Shown: positions 23,362 through 24,139 of the stretch, in pieces
Position numbering within the stretch: position 1 is the stretch's first letter
Layout: each line of letters opens with the position of its first letter
Assembly: GCA_051880495.1 (NCBI GenBank)
Contig: JBJEOB010000003.1
Span: forward strand, 1 to 24,139
Length of the DNA: 24,139 bases
Direction: 5' to 3'
Origin: MGBC120314 sp051880495
GTDB lineage: Bacteria > Bacillota > Clostridia > Lachnospirales > Lachnospiraceae
The notes under the pieces: generated by a model
Databases searched by the model: none
Told to the model about the DNA's origin: nothing
Seen by the model: the letters and a program-made list of their open reading frames with translations, nothing else
Program-made: the position numbers and the translations under genes

Positions 23362-24078
23362 ATGGAAATGTTATCACTTGAGCAGGAATTAAAGGAAAAT
23401 GCGTATCCGGGACGAGGTATCGTGATTGGTAAGTCAGAGGATGGAACAAAGGCAGTAACTGCTTACTTTATCATGGGAAGGAGTGCAAGCAGCCGTAACC
23501 GTGTATTTGTTGAGGACGGAGAAGGAATCAGAACACAGGCATTTGATCCAAGTACATTATTGGTTGCACCGGAACTAATAATCTACTCACCGGTTCGTGT
23601 GTTGGGAAACAGCACAATCGTAACGAATGGTGACCAGACTGATACTGTATTTGACGGAATGAGCGAAGGAAAGACTTTTGAAGAATCGTTAAGAGTCCGT
23701 AAGTACGAGCACGATGCTCCTAATTACACACCAAGAATTTCAGGTATTATGAACTTTGTTGATGGAACATTTGACTATCAGATGTCAATCTTAAAGAGCA
23801 ACAATGGCAATCCTGATGCTGTTAACCGTTATACATATTCTTATGAGAATCCTGTTGCAGGTGAAGCACATTTCATTCACACATATATGCATGACGGAAA
23901 TCCGCTTCCAAGTTTTGAAGGTGAGCCTAAGCTTGTAGGAATCTGTGGAGATATCGATACATTTACCAACCTTGTATGGACAAGCCTTAATGAGGATAAT
24001 AAGGTATCGTTATTTGTACGCTATATTGATATTGCAACAGGAAAATATGAGACAAGAATTATTAACAAGAACAATTAA
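23362..24078 (+). CDS. purO: IMP cyclohydrolase, archaeal PurO type
   Basis: A 238-residue protein recognisable as the PurO-type IMP cyclohydrolase ('YPGRGIVIGKSEDG', 'AYFIMGRSASSRNRVFV', 'DPSTLLVAPELIIYSPVRV', 'NDGDQTDT'-like stretch and 'EHDAPNYTPRISG'). It closes the ring of FAICAR to give IMP, the last step of purine synthesis; most bacteria instead use the PurH fusion. The ZTP riboswitch upstream confirms the pathway. Start at 23362, 8 bases after TGGAGG; ATGs at 23347 (before the site) and 23368 are less suitable. A separate AICAR formyltransferase would be needed; it is expected nearby but outside the window. Confidence 0.92.
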   Translation: MEMLSLEQELKENAYPGRGIVIGKSEDGTKAVTAYFIMGRSASSRNRVFVEDGEGIRTQAFDPSTLLVAPELIIYSPVRVLGNSTIVTNGDQTDTVFDGMSEGKTFEESLRVRKYEHDAPNYTPRISGIMNFVDGTFDYQMSILKSNNGNPDAVNRYTYSYENPVAGEAHFIHTYMHDGNPLPSFEGEPKLVGICGDIDTFTNLVWTSLNEDNKVSLFVRYIDIATGKYETRIINKNN

Positions 24079-24091
24079 TAATCATTAGGTA

Positions 24092-24121
24092 ATTGCGAAA
24101 CTCGCGATGCTCGTTCGCAAT
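24092..24121 (+). repeat. Short inverted repeat after purO
   Basis: ATTGCGAA (24092-24099) and TTCGCAAT (24114-24121) form an 8-base-pair stem over a 14-base CTCGC-containing loop, with no T-run. It recalls the CTCGC/GCGAG hairpins at 20980-21001 and may be a related intergenic repeat. The last bases (AAACAGGGA) might precede another gene. Confidence 0.4.
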
Positions 24122-24139
24122 CTTGAACTTAAACAGGGA

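Overview
The window looks like the chromosome of an anaerobic Gram-positive Clostridia, most likely a Lachnospiraceae. The reasons are an AT-leaning genome with AGGAGG-type ribosome binding sites and some GTG/TTG starts, a VKTGD-type cell-wall sorting signal, a membrane-bound pyrophosphatase, a PD-(D/E)XK Rpn-family 'transposase' with a Gly-Lys-Glu tail, an archaeal-type PurO under a ZTP riboswitch, and an XrtG exosortase locus. Genus cannot be fixed from this sequence. Every confident gene is on the plus strand. There are no rRNA, tRNA or CRISPR features.

Left region (1-2502): the 3' part of a large sortase-anchored surface protein built from tandem ~118-residue CnaB/SpaA-like domains, then a small CMP-kinase-like P-loop protein, closed by a strong intrinsic terminator.

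Second region (2513-10332): a sigma-A-type promoter starts a tightly packed run: aguA and aguB (agmatine to putrescine), a minimal SufC/SufB pair for Fe-S cluster assembly, a heterodimeric ABC exporter with one degenerate ATP site, and a coiled-coil protein ending in a J-domain-like HPD segment. Gaps are short and I see no internal terminator, so they may be one transcript.

Third region (10330-18568): a second strong promoter starts seven genes with almost no spacing. They are a PTPS/QueD-like protein, a secreted Pro-Thr-Glu-rich protein with a Firmicu-CTERM tail, the exosortase-family protein XrtG, its family-2 glycosyltransferase partner, a membrane protein with a degenerate GGDEF-like domain, a second PTPS/QueD-like protein, and a large 'PTPS-related' multi-pass membrane protein. 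This is a complete XrtG surface-protein processing/glycosylation locus and is the most interesting system in the window. The biochemical role of several of its parts is not established.

Fourth region (18575-22130): a monocistronic K+-dependent membrane pyrophosphatase (hppA) with a good promoter and terminator; a dense palindromic element with three copies of one 11-mer; a DegV/FakB fatty-acid-binding protein; a possible 31-residue ORF; and a consensus promoter containing an inverted-repeat operator-like site, followed by a three-way-junction RNA fold and a U-run (candidate small RNA or leader).

Right region (22206-24139): the Rpn-family PD-(D/E)XK protein, then a ZTP (pfl) riboswitch with its terminator controlling purO (IMP cyclohydrolase). 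The window ends just after purO in a short inverted repeat.
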